A stretch of 64,000 nt of DNA from an uncultured Selenomonadales bacterium (GCA_946407015.1 CAMJML010000009.1:59729-123728); one strand, 5' to 3'. Shown: positions 1-7,959, counted from the first letter of the stretch. Program-made: numbers and translations. The notes: a model not told the origin generated them from the sequence alone.

Positions 1-630
1 AGTTGCCGTTTTCTCGTCATGTATCGGGACTGGTATTTTGGTAGTCACAAGCTCATGCAGAACTTTACGCTCTTTTTCACTAAGACCGTTCATCAGATTC
101 TGAATACGGGCCATCATGCGGCGCTCACGTATTGTAAGCAGCCTAATGTCTTCATTGACCTGGGCAAGAGTATCCGTATTGATGCCACAATATATTTGCT
201 GTTCTTCTTCAGTGAGACAGTCAAGAAAAATCCTTTCAAACTCCCCAGTGGTAACAGCGTTCTTGTTGCCCGGCGGAGCTCCCCCATTATTGCCGGCTGC
301 ATTATTGTTGCCAGGTGGAGCACCATGACCGGCAGCATTCTGATTGCCGATCGGCGCCCCATGGCCGACAGCATTATTGTTACCTTTGGGAGCGCCTCGC
401 TTATTGGTAACGTTACCATTACTTTTCTTTTTTCGATTGGTAACGTTACCAATCGAATCGGTAACGTTACCATTTCCCTCGACCTCCCACTTATCAGTGC
501 ATTTCCACTTTCTAACGAGAGTTTCAGATACGCCAAGTTGCTCAGCAATATCCTTAAGTAGCATTGTTTTACCACTATCGAGCCATAGCTTCTTTGCCGA
601 GTCCCGTTCGGGGCTTCTCTTTGGCGCCAT
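1..630 (-). CDS. terS: Phage terminase small subunit, 3' end outside window
   Basis: Small subunit of the packaging enzyme, which recognises phage DNA and loads the large subunit. The reading frame is open from an ATG at 628-630 to the window edge (210 codons, C-terminus missing). The N-terminus has a helix-turn-helix (about residues 20-40, DIAEQLGVSETLVRKW). A low-complexity linker follows with repeated GNVT and GAPxGNxNA units, typical of Firmicute TerS proteins, then a helical region with LTEEEQQIY. The linker DNA contains three copies of a perfect 12-bp palindrome. It lies at the downstream end of the leftward phage operon, where packaging genes are expected. The family call comes from this pattern, not from a search. 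Confidence 0.75.
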   Translation of the reverse strand, partial: MAPKRSPERDSAKKLWLDSGKTMLLKDIAEQLGVSETLVRKWKCTDKWEVEGNGNVTDSIGNVTNRKKKSNGNVTNKRGAPKGNNNAVGHGAPIGNQNAAGHGAPPGNNNAAGNNGGAPPGNKNAVTTGEFERIFLDCLTEEEQQIYCGINTDTLAQVNEDIRLLTIRERRMMARIQNLMNGLSEKERKVLHELVTTKIPVPIHDEKTAT

Positions 631-650
631 CTACATATCACCCACCTCCA

Positions 651-881
651 CTAATCATCACGCTGCAGCTCGATATCAAGTTCAATCAGCTTTTTCAGAT
701 CGTCGACAGTCTTAATCTCAATCTGACCTTTCTGAAAGTCACCTATCCACTTGGCGATCCCAGCCTGTACAATCTTTCGGTACCGGGCACGCGATTCCAA
801 TATACCTTCCATTACTGCAGCTTCGTGCTGAAGAAGTAAATTTTCCATATCGTTTTTCGAACATTTGTTTGTTTTAGTCAT
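651..881 (-). CDS. Small phage protein of unknown function
   Basis: A 76-residue protein just upstream of the terminase small subunit gene (20-bp gap). I chose the ATG at 879-881 because it follows a GGGGG ribosome-binding stretch; an upstream in-frame start lacks one. The sequence is charged and helical with no recognisable motif (central part GIAKWIGDFQKGQI, acidic C-terminus). Its place next to terS suggests a packaging or late-control accessory, but that is only context. Confidence 0.55.
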   Translation of the reverse strand: MTKTNKCSKNDMENLLLQHEAAVMEGILESRARYRKIVQAGIAKWIGDFQKGQIEIKTVDDLKKLIELDIELQRDD

Positions 882-917
882 TGCGGATACCCCCATCCAT
901 GCTTTACAATGGATTGT

Positions 918-1013
918 GAGATAGTAGCTCATCGTAATCTGTGGCCACAGTGCAAACTACTATCTCCCTCCGGGGGTAACCCGGTATAGGGTGGACGTTC
1001 CTAGCGTCCGCCC
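918..1013. repeat. Block of three adjacent hairpins before the packaging genes
   Basis: Three dyads lie end to end in a non-coding gap. A 10-bp perfect inverted repeat (918-927 and 957-966) encloses a perfect 12-bp palindrome CTGTGGCCACAG (939-950). A 5-bp stem follows at 70-74 and 80-84 past 900 (970-974, 980-984). Last is a 9-bp stem with one G-T pair (989-997 and 1005-1013), followed on the + strand by a T-rich run. Possible roles are a cos/pac site, an operator, or a processed RNA structure. Confidence 0.6.
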
Positions 1014-1022
1014 TTTCTCCTT

Positions 1023-1241
1023 TTATTTAGCGCTTCGCCACTTTATCAAGCCAATAATCGCCATAATAAAATACAAAGAAAATAATGCAGCCTGAGCATA
1101 CAATTCATGATAAGCATCATAAACGGCCCAAAAGCCATTCGTACAGCTCCATATCACAAAACAACGGCTGTCTTTTTTAATATTGAGCCAGGTGCCGATT
1201 AGCGCAAAGCTTGCGATCATCCAAGAAAGCGGCTCCATCAT
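1023..1241 (-). CDS. PnuC-like small membrane protein
   Basis: A 72-residue protein with about three hydrophobic segments. Its spacing of W, N, YD and LF..Y residues (NGFWAVYDAYHELYAQAALF) is typical of short phage proteins related to the nicotinamide mononucleotide transporter PnuC. Full PnuC proteins are about three times longer, so this could work only as an oligomer or have another role. The ATG start overlaps the stop of the upstream methyltransferase by 4 bp (ATGA), so the two are translationally coupled. It may relate to NAD salvage during infection; that is inference. Confidence 0.5.
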   Translation of the reverse strand: MMEPLSWMIASFALIGTWLNIKKDSRCFVIWSCTNGFWAVYDAYHELYAQAALFSLYFIMAIIGLIKWRSAK

Positions 1242-2611
1242 ACCAGCACCGCTTTCTGACCGGTAAACTCTTCCCATCGCTTCACAATGACATCACAGTA
1301 AACCGGATCAATCTCCATAAGATATGCAGCCCTATCAGTCTGTTCCGCAGCCATTAACGTACTGCCAGATCCTCCAAAGAAGTCGGCTACCTTCTCACCT
1401 GGTCGGCTTGAATTTTGTATGGCTCTAGCACAAAGGGCAATCGGCTTCATGGTGGGATGTTCGCCATTACGAAGTGGCTTATCAAATCTCCAAACGCTAG
1501 AAAGGCTATCATCACCAGCCTGCAGCACTTCATACTCTGGTACCTTGATTGTGATTGATCTGATTCCATCAGTAAAAGTAATCAGCGCTTCACCGTCTTC
1601 TTGTCGGACAGTAACGAGCGCTGATTCTTCAATTACGGTGCTTTGCTTGCGTCCCCCATAGAACTGATGAGCTGCACCAGGCTTCCATCCATACAAGATA
1701 GGTTCATGCTGCCATTGGTAATCTTGCCGGCCAAGAACAAACTGATTCTTAGCCCATACCAGGCATTGCTTAAATAGCCAACCAGCCTCCTGGAGTGCGG
1801 CTCGGAAGTTACTCCCCTCTGAGTCAGCATGACAAACATAAATGGCGCCACCAGACTCAGTCACGTTGCACATATTAGCAAATGCATCATGTAAAAATTG
1901 ATTGAACTGCTCCGCTGGCATATTATCGTTTTGAATCGTCAGCTTCTCTTTCGTCCCGCCCTGGTAATCTACGTTATAAGGCGGGTCCGTGAAGATCATA
2001 GTGGCCTTACTTCCGGACATCAGCTTTTCAACATCGCTCATCACAGTAGCACTACCGCACATTAGCCGGTGCTGACCAAGCTGCCATATATCACCTGGCT
2101 TGGTGATTGGCTCTTTAATCTCTGCAGCAGCTGCAGCCGGGTTAAAATTATCTTCTTTAACCTCAGCCACATTGAAGTCAGCAAGCATGTTGTCGAGCTG
2201 CTTGTCGGTAAAGCCAGTAAGGTTAATGTCAAAATCGCCAGCATTCAGCTCAGCCATTAGCCCAGCCAATATAGTGTCGTCTATTTCGGACAGTTCCGCA
2301 ATGCGATTATCCGCGATCATGTCTGCCCATTCTTCAGCTTCGCTGGCATAATCCTGACGATCGATCGGAACTTGCGATAAACCCAACGCCTGGGCTGCCA
2401 TTAGTCGGCCATGGCCGCGAACAATAAAACCAGAGCGAGTGCTAACCGTAATCGGTGCGCGCCAGCCCTGGTTCTTTATTATTTTGGCTAGTAGTTGAAT
2501 TTGCCTTTCGGGATGCTGGTTCGGATTTCGCGGGTTTGGTACCAGCGTGACTATTTCTGCCAGCTCACTGCAAGAGCAATGGACCGCGATTCCGTCAGTT
2601 GTTACTTTCAT
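1238..2611 (-). CDS. ParB-domain DNA methyltransferase (N6-adenine type)
   Basis: A 457-residue two-domain protein. Residues about 15-110 form a ParB/sulfiredoxin-like domain (IVRGHGRLMAAQALG, MIADNRIAE). Residues about 165-450 form a DNA methyltransferase with catalytic DPPY (TDPPYNVDY) placed before the SAM-binding motif DFFGGSGSTLMAA, the order of the beta class. Such fusions are common in phages and plasmids and usually modify phage DNA against host restriction. The start is an ATG 7 bp after AAGGTG. It is followed by the PnuC-like gene with a 4-bp overlap. The target sequence cannot be read from the protein. Confidence 0.88.
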   Translation of the reverse strand: MKVTTDGIAVHCSCSELAEIVTLVPNPRNPNQHPERQIQLLAKIIKNQGWRAPITVSTRSGFIVRGHGRLMAAQALGLSQVPIDRQDYASEAEEWADMIADNRIAELSEIDDTILAGLMAELNAGDFDINLTGFTDKQLDNMLADFNVAEVKEDNFNPAAAAAEIKEPITKPGDIWQLGQHRLMCGSATVMSDVEKLMSGSKATMIFTDPPYNVDYQGGTKEKLTIQNDNMPAEQFNQFLHDAFANMCNVTESGGAIYVCHADSEGSNFRAALQEAGWLFKQCLVWAKNQFVLGRQDYQWQHEPILYGWKPGAAHQFYGGRKQSTVIEESALVTVRQEDGEALITFTDGIRSITIKVPEYEVLQAGDDSLSSVWRFDKPLRNGEHPTMKPIALCARAIQNSSRPGEKVADFFGGSGSTLMAAEQTDRAAYLMEIDPVYCDVIVKRWEEFTGQKAVLV

Positions 2612-2638
2612 GAATTCACCTTCTTTGTACGATAATGC

Positions 2639-2821
2639 CTATTTTGATAACGCTATTGGCCTATTTGCAAACGATCTCGCCTGAATATGCTCCGCGATCG
2701 GCACAGTCAATGACGACTCGACCTTGTATCGATCACGGCAGTTTGCGCTTTTGGTATGGTATGTGGATCGACTGCAGCGCTGCCGATCATGATAAACGCA
2801 GCTGCTGTTATAGCATTTCAT
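2639..2821 (-). CDS. Small Cys-rich phage protein
   Basis: A 60-residue protein whose first half carries Cys and His residues (MKCYNSSCVYHDRQRC, then SANC), suggesting a small zinc-binding fold. It has a strong ribosome-binding site (GAGGTG, 7 bp before the ATG) and ends 27 bp before the methyltransferase, so it is probably the first gene of that transcript. Function is unknown. Confidence 0.6.
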   Translation of the reverse strand: MKCYNSSCVYHDRQRCSRSTYHTKSANCRDRYKVESSLTVPIAEHIQARSFANRPIALSK

Positions 2822-2842
2822 GGTATCACCTCATTTTGGGTA

Positions 2843-2869
2843 TAAAAAAAGAGCCTTGCGACTCTTTTA
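2843..2869. terminator. Small hairpin with A and T flanks
   Basis: AAAAGAG and CTCTTTT form a 7-bp stem in the gap between the divergent genes at 2821 and 2938, with A-rich and T-rich flanks. It could end transcription in either direction or form part of a leader. Confidence 0.35.
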
Positions 2870-2937
2870 TAACTGCTTTGTATTTCCGAATAAAAAACTG
2901 GATGAAGGGAAAACTTGAACCACAAGGAGGCTCATAA

Positions 2938-3558
2938 ATGGACATCATTGACATAATTCATAATGCTAGGTTCGAGCTTTGGGGCTATCAAATCACAGAG
3001 TGGAAACTGAACCTTTTCACAATGCGTTGGTGGTTCGTAATTGCCACAATAGCAGTTGCCTATGTAGTCTGGTGGAAATACGTGGACAAAAGCCGCCTGA
3101 CTCAAATACTCTTATTTGGTTCATTTATCGCCGTTTTCAGAGTCATCATGGATGATGCAGGGTCATCACTAGCATTATGGGTTTATAGCGTTAAGCCGCT
3201 ACCACTAGGCCAGGCCTTATTTTTAAATGATTTAACGTTAGTTCCTCTAGGATTCATGTTAGTCTATCAATATTGCCAAACGTGGAAGAAATTTATACTA
3301 TGGAGCATTATTGTTGAAATAGGCTTTTCATTTGTCTTTCTACCGTTGTTAGTAAGCCTCGACATACTCCGTATGTATAGCTGGCAATATCATTTTACAT
3401 TTGTAATTATGATTATTGTTGCTGCAGTCATGCGCGCCATTCTTCTTACGGTTTTAAAAGTTGAGAAAAGCCATGAAGTAAGCTATTGTCCCCCTATTTC
3501 ATCAGTAGTTCAACCTGCAATGAAACCCCTAGATGTAAATAACGAAACTAAAGAATAA
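2938..3558 (+). CDS. CBO0543-family integral membrane protein, prophage-borne
   Basis: A 206-residue protein with five or six hydrophobic segments, preceded by an AAGGAGG site 7 bp before the ATG. It is the only + strand gene within the leftward phage operon and has its own terminator right after it, the layout of a moron (an independently expressed passenger gene). It shares the pattern VDKSRLxxxxLxGSxxAV with the chromosomal protein at 41018-41641, and both belong to the CBO0543 family common in spore-forming Clostridia and Negativicutes. Its function is unknown. A change to the lysogen's membrane is a guess from its position. Confidence 0.72.
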   Translation: MDIIDIIHNARFELWGYQITEWKLNLFTMRWWFVIATIAVAYVVWWKYVDKSRLTQILLFGSFIAVFRVIMDDAGSSLALWVYSVKPLPLGQALFLNDLTLVPLGFMLVYQYCQTWKKFILWSIIVEIGFSFVFLPLLVSLDILRMYSWQYHFTFVIMIIVAAVMRAILLTVLKVEKSHEVSYCPPISSVVQPAMKPLDVNNETKE

Positions 3559-3581
3559 AAGCCGCCCTCACTGGCGGCTTT
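3558..3581. terminator. Rho-independent terminator
   Basis: AAAGCCGCC and GGCGGCTTT form a 9-bp perfect stem with a 6-nt loop immediately after the CBO0543-type gene. It can act in both directions and isolates that gene from the leftward operon. Confidence 0.8.
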
Positions 3582-3654
3582 CTCATTGCCCTCATATTTC
3601 ACTAATAACATACTATCACAGATATTAGCGATTAAAACACACTGCTAAAAGATT

Positions 3655-4137
3655 TTATAAACATCCTCTTTTTAGAGCCACCCTAGCCATAGTATCGACC
3701 ATATCCTTCCACCAGTCTTTTAGCGTGTTTTCATGCACCCATAGCTTGTCAGGCGTTGTATTATACCGCGCAGCCGCCCTCTCAGCATAATGCCGCTGCA
3801 CATATATCACCCAGGCCGGCCGACCGCGAACAGTCTTGACCATATAGGCCGCCTCCCGTCGAACCTGCAAAAATATGCGCTTTTTCTCGCTGAACGTGCT
3901 CTCGACATCCTCGACTGACTGCAGCCATATTTCAGTCTTTGACAGTTCAAGCATTTTAACTGCCTTTTGCATGGTTTGATTTCCTGGTCCGGTTTTAACA
4001 TTTACCTCAGCTGACACTGGCGTTGAATTTTCTACGTCTAGTAAGTCCTCATAGTACTGCCGCCTTCTAAACGGGTAATACAACAGCCAATCAGAAGCAA
4101 TTTCATTATCTCGTTTTATCTCTGCCAGTGCATTCAT
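3655..4137 (-). CDS. Phage protein, possible late-gene regulator
   Basis: A 160-residue basic, helical protein. The central part (NQTMQKAVKMLELSKTEI) and the C-terminal half have the layout of RinA/ArpU-type phage late regulators: a helical N-terminus followed by a region that could form a helix-turn-helix (TPDKLWVHENTLKDWWKD). The position between early replication genes and the terminase also fits. No motif is decisive, so the functional label is tentative. The ATG follows GGGAGGAG. Confidence 0.45.
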   Translation of the reverse strand: MNALAEIKRDNEIASDWLLYYPFRRRQYYEDLLDVENSTPVSAEVNVKTGPGNQTMQKAVKMLELSKTEIWLQSVEDVESTFSEKKRIFLQVRREAAYMVKTVRGRPAWVIYVQRHYAERAAARYNTTPDKLWVHENTLKDWWKDMVDTMARVALKRGCL

Positions 4138-4187
4138 AGTACTCCTCCCTATACTCTACTAGGGCGGTCAAAAGCCGCCCCATTTCT

Positions 4188-4706
4188 CTAAGCTATATCG
4201 TTGTCGTTCACAAACATTACTTTGTACATGTTAGTCGCTACAGTAGCCGGCTGCTTGTTATCTCCGTACTGTTGCGGAGCAAACCTATCGACATATAACC
4301 GGTCATTGCATTCGCGGCAGCGGCACTTTTCCGTGTCGGCGTACATCTTGGCGAAATACTCAGCACCGCATTTACACTCGATTTTGTACAACGCCTTTTC
4401 CAAGCCAGGCTCATCCTGTGGCACCGTATTGCGAAAGCCCGTCCTACTTGGAGCGACAGCATTAATACCCAATGGCGGCAGCTTCACCGGTGTTTCCTGC
4501 GGGGCTTCCGTATCGGCCTGCGATGGCGCTCCATGGATAGCCACGACACTCTCAAGGTTCACCGAGAAAACCTCCCCGCCCTCAATGGCGAAGAATACGC
4601 CACCGGTTCCGTGATGCTTTGCGACCGCCTGGGCTACACGGCTATCGACCTCAAAGCCGAATTTACTGCCGGAATAAAGCGTTATTTCTAAGCTTGATTT
4701 TGCCAT
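4188..4706 (-). CDS. Phage protein with C-terminal zinc-binding cysteines
   Basis: A 172-residue protein. The N-terminal half (SGSKFGFEVDSRVAQAVA) looks like a small alpha/beta domain, and a Pro/Ala-rich linker follows. The C-terminal half carries ECKCGAEYF and KCRCREC, four or five cysteines spaced like a zinc ribbon. I do not recognise the family. The ATG has a GAGGGAGAGG site upstream. Confidence 0.5.
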   Translation of the reverse strand: MAKSSLEITLYSGSKFGFEVDSRVAQAVAKHHGTGGVFFAIEGGEVFSVNLESVVAIHGAPSQADTEAPQETPVKLPPLGINAVAPSRTGFRNTVPQDEPGLEKALYKIECKCGAEYFAKMYADTEKCRCRECNDRLYVDRFAPQQYGDNKQPATVATNMYKVMFVNDNDIA

Positions 4707-4745
4707 ATGTACCTCTCCCTCGCTAGGCAGCCAGGCTGCCTTTAT

Positions 4746-4952
4746 TTAAACTAATTCCTGACCGCAGTACGGACAAAATTTTATTTCATGACACGCGACT
4801 TTTTCTTTGAGCGTGTTCAAATGCTCCACATGGTGCCAAAACCATCCGCGCCGGTTATCTATAAGCAGTGTTTGTATAAATACTCTACGACTATCTTTTA
4901 TCGCTTTGCACTTATGCTCTCTTTCCAAGCTTATCTGCACAGGCATATTCAT
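4746..4952 (-). CDS. Small zinc-ribbon phage protein
   Basis: A 68-residue protein ending in FCPYCGQELV, half of a zinc ribbon. I prefer the ATG at 4950-4952, directly after GGGAGGGAG, over a longer frame. The N-terminal part is basic and has a WFWHHVEHL stretch. Function is unknown. Confidence 0.55.
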   Translation of the reverse strand: MNMPVQISLEREHKCKAIKDSRRVFIQTLLIDNRRGWFWHHVEHLNTLKEKVACHEIKFCPYCGQELV

Positions 4953-4984
4953 ACTCTCCCTCCCACATGTTAAGGCTTTCATGA

Positions 4985-5560
4985 TTACGCCTCCTTCCCA
5001 TGCTTTAGACTGTAATACTCATCTTGTAGCGAATATAGCGTTTTTCTCAGATAATCAGCATCCCCCTCTGCTTTAGACCTGAGCGAACGCTCCCTTTCAA
5101 CTTGACGCTTTGCCGCTTCTATCTGCTGCCGATTACTTCCCGTGCGATAATAAACCAAATATCGCAGCATACTGTTAAAAAGCTCGGTGTCTGGTTGAGT
5201 TTCCTTAGCCTTTCTCGCAGTTCGCAGGCTGCAATCAGCCCGATAATATATCAGTCCAACATTGTCCGGTATCTCATCCTTTTTGATCATCTTATCCGGA
5301 CAGACGAAAGAGAACGCTGTACAATACGGCAGGTAGTTTTGGTATTTATTATCCCTTTTAAAATCGCTACGACTGATCTTGATTTCGTAGCCATGGAAAG
5401 CTAGATTGCTCCAGCTCACCTTAACGCCTAGACCGTCAAGGATGTGGAGATGGCCTTTTCTCACCCAACTAGCGCCGGTCTTAACGTGAGCGAAAAACAA
5501 GTCACCTCGCTCTCTGTGGCTGGCAAAAAGCGCCCTGATTATTTCGGATTCTGTTGCCAT
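4985..5560 (-). CDS. MmcB-like nuclease-family phage protein
   Basis: A 191-residue protein. The first 110 residues contain VKTGASWVRKGHLHILDGLG, then EIKISRSDFKRDNKY and FVCPDKMI. The D and E-x-K pattern fits the PD-(D/E)XK nuclease fold as seen in MmcB-like DNA repair proteins. The C-terminal 60 residues are a charged coiled-coil tail. A role in recombination or repair of phage DNA is plausible given the neighbours, but the family call is from motif memory. Confidence 0.55.
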   Translation of the reverse strand: MATESEIIRALFASHRERGDLFFAHVKTGASWVRKGHLHILDGLGVKVSWSNLAFHGYEIKISRSDFKRDNKYQNYLPYCTAFSFVCPDKMIKKDEIPDNVGLIYYRADCSLRTARKAKETQPDTELFNSMLRYLVYYRTGSNRQQIEAAKRQVERERSLRSKAEGDADYLRKTLYSLQDEYYSLKHGKEA

Positions 5561-5585
5561 TCTTTCGCTCCTCCCAGGAGGCGGA

Positions 5586-5687
5586 TCAGCACCGCCTCCT
5601 TACTAAGATTTGCTTGCCTACTGCTGTCATGATCACGATTGCAAGAATTAACGCCCAGAATAACCAATCCTTGCTCAGCAGTTCCAT
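5586..5687 (-). CDS. One-helix membrane microprotein
   Basis: A 33-residue frame encoding a single transmembrane helix (LFWALILAIVIMTAVG) followed by a basic tail (VRRRC). The start overlaps the 3' end of the upstream gene, and a GGGAGGCGG stretch lies about 14 bp upstream. It resembles other tiny phage membrane proteins, but expression is not certain. Confidence 0.4.
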   Translation of the reverse strand: MELLSKDWLFWALILAIVIMTAVGKQILVRRRC

Positions 5688-6202
5688 GCACTATCCGACC
5701 GCCTCCCTTTCTTGAATAAGCCTTTCAGCCCCCACTCGCGCAGCTTGTCGTTTAGCGTCTTTTCAGCTGCATTGTACATCCGTGCGATATCCTCGAATGT
5801 TTTACCCTGGGCAACCAGTTCCTTGAGCCGTTCAGGTGTTAAATGCTTTGGCTGCAGCTTTGCCGGTTCGATCGCCCTGGCGGCTTTTCTCCGCTCAGCT
5901 CGTTTGGCAATACTGGCGGGGCTTAAATTCATATCGGATAGTTCAATCATTGTCGGGACCTTAATATCCTTGCGGTCACGCTTCTCCTGCAACTTTACCC
6001 CAAACTCAGCTGCAAGCATGGCCTCCACTTCTTCGGGCGATTTATGCGAAACAATCACATCGCCAGGCTTGTACGGATTATTATCTTTCTTCCCGGACAT
6101 CTTCACAGGTTCAAGATATTTTCGCCGACCATGTGCAATGATTGATCCGGTCGCAATCGTTGACGATGATTGCATAATTTCACGCAGACTACTCATTGCC
6201 AT
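5675..6202 (-). CDS. Phage protein with C-terminal helix-turn-helix
   Basis: A 175-residue basic protein. Residues about 125-165 (KHLTPERLKELVAQGKTFED, then MYNAAEKTLNDKL) read as a helix-turn-helix of the sort found in phage recombination directionality or control proteins. The central KSPEEVEAMLAAEFG part is not recognised. It overlaps the gene upstream by 14 bp and uses an ATG after GGGAGG. Confidence 0.45.
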   Translation of the reverse strand: MAMSSLREIMQSSSTIATGSIIAHGRRKYLEPVKMSGKKDNNPYKPGDVIVSHKSPEEVEAMLAAEFGVKLQEKRDRKDIKVPTMIELSDMNLSPASIAKRAERRKAARAIEPAKLQPKHLTPERLKELVAQGKTFEDIARMYNAAEKTLNDKLREWGLKGLFKKGRRSDSAWNC

Positions 6203-6464
6203 GTACCTCCCATCGTGCTAATTGTTGAACTTTATCAGCTAATTCTTCCCCGTCATCTGTATATGACAGCTCGCCCAATAACTCCGTTAGATCATCATCA
6301 TTCACTAGATCTTGAAAGGATGTTGGTACTTGATAATCAAAATCAGGCTTGTCTCCTGTTCGACCATATCTATCTGGTATCATAGAAAAATCAAAATTTT
6401 TTCCCCTGAAGGTCAACTCTAATTTTTCGATCCCGTTTTCGTAGGATTTAGTTAGCTTGGCCAT
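6189..6464 (-). CDS. Small acidic phage protein
   Basis: A 91-residue acidic protein of unknown function (N-terminal LELTFRGKNFDFSM, then an Asp/Glu-rich centre). It starts directly at the stop of the DUF5651-like gene (shared base 6464) and overlaps the next gene, so it is embedded in the operon. Confidence 0.5.
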   Translation of the reverse strand: MAKLTKSYENGIEKLELTFRGKNFDFSMIPDRYGRTGDKPDFDYQVPTSFQDLVNDDDLTELLGELSYTDDGEELADKVQQLARWEVHGNE

Positions 6465-7012
6465 TATCCAGCAGCCCTCCCTTGCATTGCCTTAAGCATC
6501 GCATCGCCGACGATTCCCACGCCCTGCGGCTCATCGTCAATGTAGCTGTATTGGCAGGTAGTCGTCGCCTCCGGATTAACCGGATACACACCGTAATCAG
6601 TCATGACACGCCTTGCCTGACACTCGGCATAATCTTGCCGCTGGCATACCTTGCAAGTGCCCTCGATCACAACAGAATACCAGTCCTCGAAGTCCTGTAT
6701 CTTCATCGGCAGCACTGACCGCAGCTGCAGCAGTTCCTTATTGGCCTTGAGTGCTTCGGGCTTCGGCATGCACATAAACTCTAAGCGGCCAGACTGTTTT
6801 AAAAACTCCTGTTTCGCGCTCGGTTCGAGGGCTGATCCCCTGAGCTGTAGCGCTTTTTGTAAGTTAGTTCGACCAGTGCGCAGAAGCTTTAAAAATTCTT
6901 TATCGGTGCTCTTGGCTTTGGCGTAACTGGTTATAGCTTCTTCGAGCAGCACCATCATTGCACTTAGTCGAATGAAATATTCTTTTTCGTCACGAGATAG
7001 ATACGGTTTCAT
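6464..7012 (-). CDS. DUF5651-like phage protein
   Basis: A 182-residue protein. The C-terminal region has CKVCQRQDYAECQARR followed by GVYPVNPEA and TCQYSYI, a Cys pattern I associate with DUF5651 proteins of Firmicute phages, which likely bind zinc. The N-terminal half is helical. Function is unknown. The start is an ATG about 9 bp after GGGGGAGA. Confidence 0.5.
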   Translation of the reverse strand: MKPYLSRDEKEYFIRLSAMMVLLEEAITSYAKAKSTDKEFLKLLRTGRTNLQKALQLRGSALEPSAKQEFLKQSGRLEFMCMPKPEALKANKELLQLRSVLPMKIQDFEDWYSVVIEGTCKVCQRQDYAECQARRVMTDYGVYPVNPEATTTCQYSYIDDEPQGVGIVGDAMLKAMQGRAAG

Positions 7013-7044
7013 GATAATCTCCCCCTATTTTGGTTTAATTTGTT

Positions 7045-7959
7045 TTATGCCGTTGTTCGCTTGCCACTCGGATCATAATCCTCGAACCGGCAAGACTTCT
7101 TTGTCTGGTACTTATTGCACCACCTTGCCAGGTGCTTTATCTTCTGGGATGCCCCAGCCTTGTTGTAAATCATAACGAACGCATTCACGCCATATTCATC
7201 AAGTATCGCTATCCGCTTTAAATCTTGCTCAAACGTGCTATTAAAATTAACGAGAATGTAAAACGATAACCGATCATGATGGATACCCGCTTTAAGCAGT
7301 AGCTCAATACCCGCCCTAACCTCCGTTTCAAGTCCAATATGATCAAATGCAAAATGTATTCGCTTACGGTGTTTCATTGTTGCCAAATATTCCGCTTTTT
7401 CCTGATCAACTAACCGAATGTCCATCCCTTGAGTAAAATCAACTTTGTAACCACGGTCTATGATCTGTTGCGACTTTTCCCGCCATAGCGGTGAAGCAAG
7501 AAAGTTATTGTCCAGCAATATCAACTCTTTTGATTTGGGATTAGCTATTTCATCAGGCCAAGCTACATCCCTGATCGCCCCCTCTTTTCTCGGAACGACA
7601 CAGAACTGACAATTGCGGATGCACCCTCTACTGAGAAACCCCATACCATAGTCGATGCCGTAAAGATCATAATCCGGTCTAATCTTTTCTATTTCACTGG
7701 GGAGGCTTTTAAATAACCACCAACCAGTCCCGCCAACATCAGCACCTAACCAAGCAAGCCTTAAGCCTATTCTCCTGTTTTCTCTGAATACTACAGCAGC
7801 ATAAAGTTTGTCTGGCTTAATAAAGAGATTTTGACCTTTGAAGACATCATCGGGCGTGAGCAATTCGGTTGAATCGCCTCGTTCTTTGTGCCATGCTGAC
7901 AGCTTCATGAGTGCCAAATTAGGAATTTTACTGTCGACGTCAATCAGTCCGACATGCAA
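7045..7959 (-). CDS. Phage radical SAM enzyme of unknown substrate
   Basis: A protein of about 304 residues. The cluster-binding motif CIRNCQFC (CxxxCxxC) lies near residue 120 after FLSRG, and the rest follows a radical SAM barrel (DNNFLASP, FTQGMDIRLV, IHFAFDHIG). The N-terminus (HVGLIDVDSKIPNLALMKLS) resembles the B12-binding-like domain seen in MiaB/BchE-type enzymes. I prefer the TTG at 7957-7959 because a G-rich AGGGGGGTGAGGGG stretch precedes it and the domain begins there; an upstream ATG at 7998 has no ribosome-binding site. It sits between zinc-finger and recombination genes of the phage early operon. The substrate is unknown; modification of DNA or tRNA is possible. Confidence 0.75.
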   Translation of the reverse strand: MHVGLIDVDSKIPNLALMKLSAWHKERGDSTELLTPDDVFKGQNLFIKPDKLYAAVVFRENRRIGLRLAWLGADVGGTGWWLFKSLPSEIEKIRPDYDLYGIDYGMGFLSRGCIRNCQFCVVPRKEGAIRDVAWPDEIANPKSKELILLDNNFLASPLWREKSQQIIDRGYKVDFTQGMDIRLVDQEKAEYLATMKHRKRIHFAFDHIGLETEVRAGIELLLKAGIHHDRLSFYILVNFNSTFEQDLKRIAILDEYGVNAFVMIYNKAGASQKIKHLARWCNKYQTKKSCRFEDYDPSGKRTTA

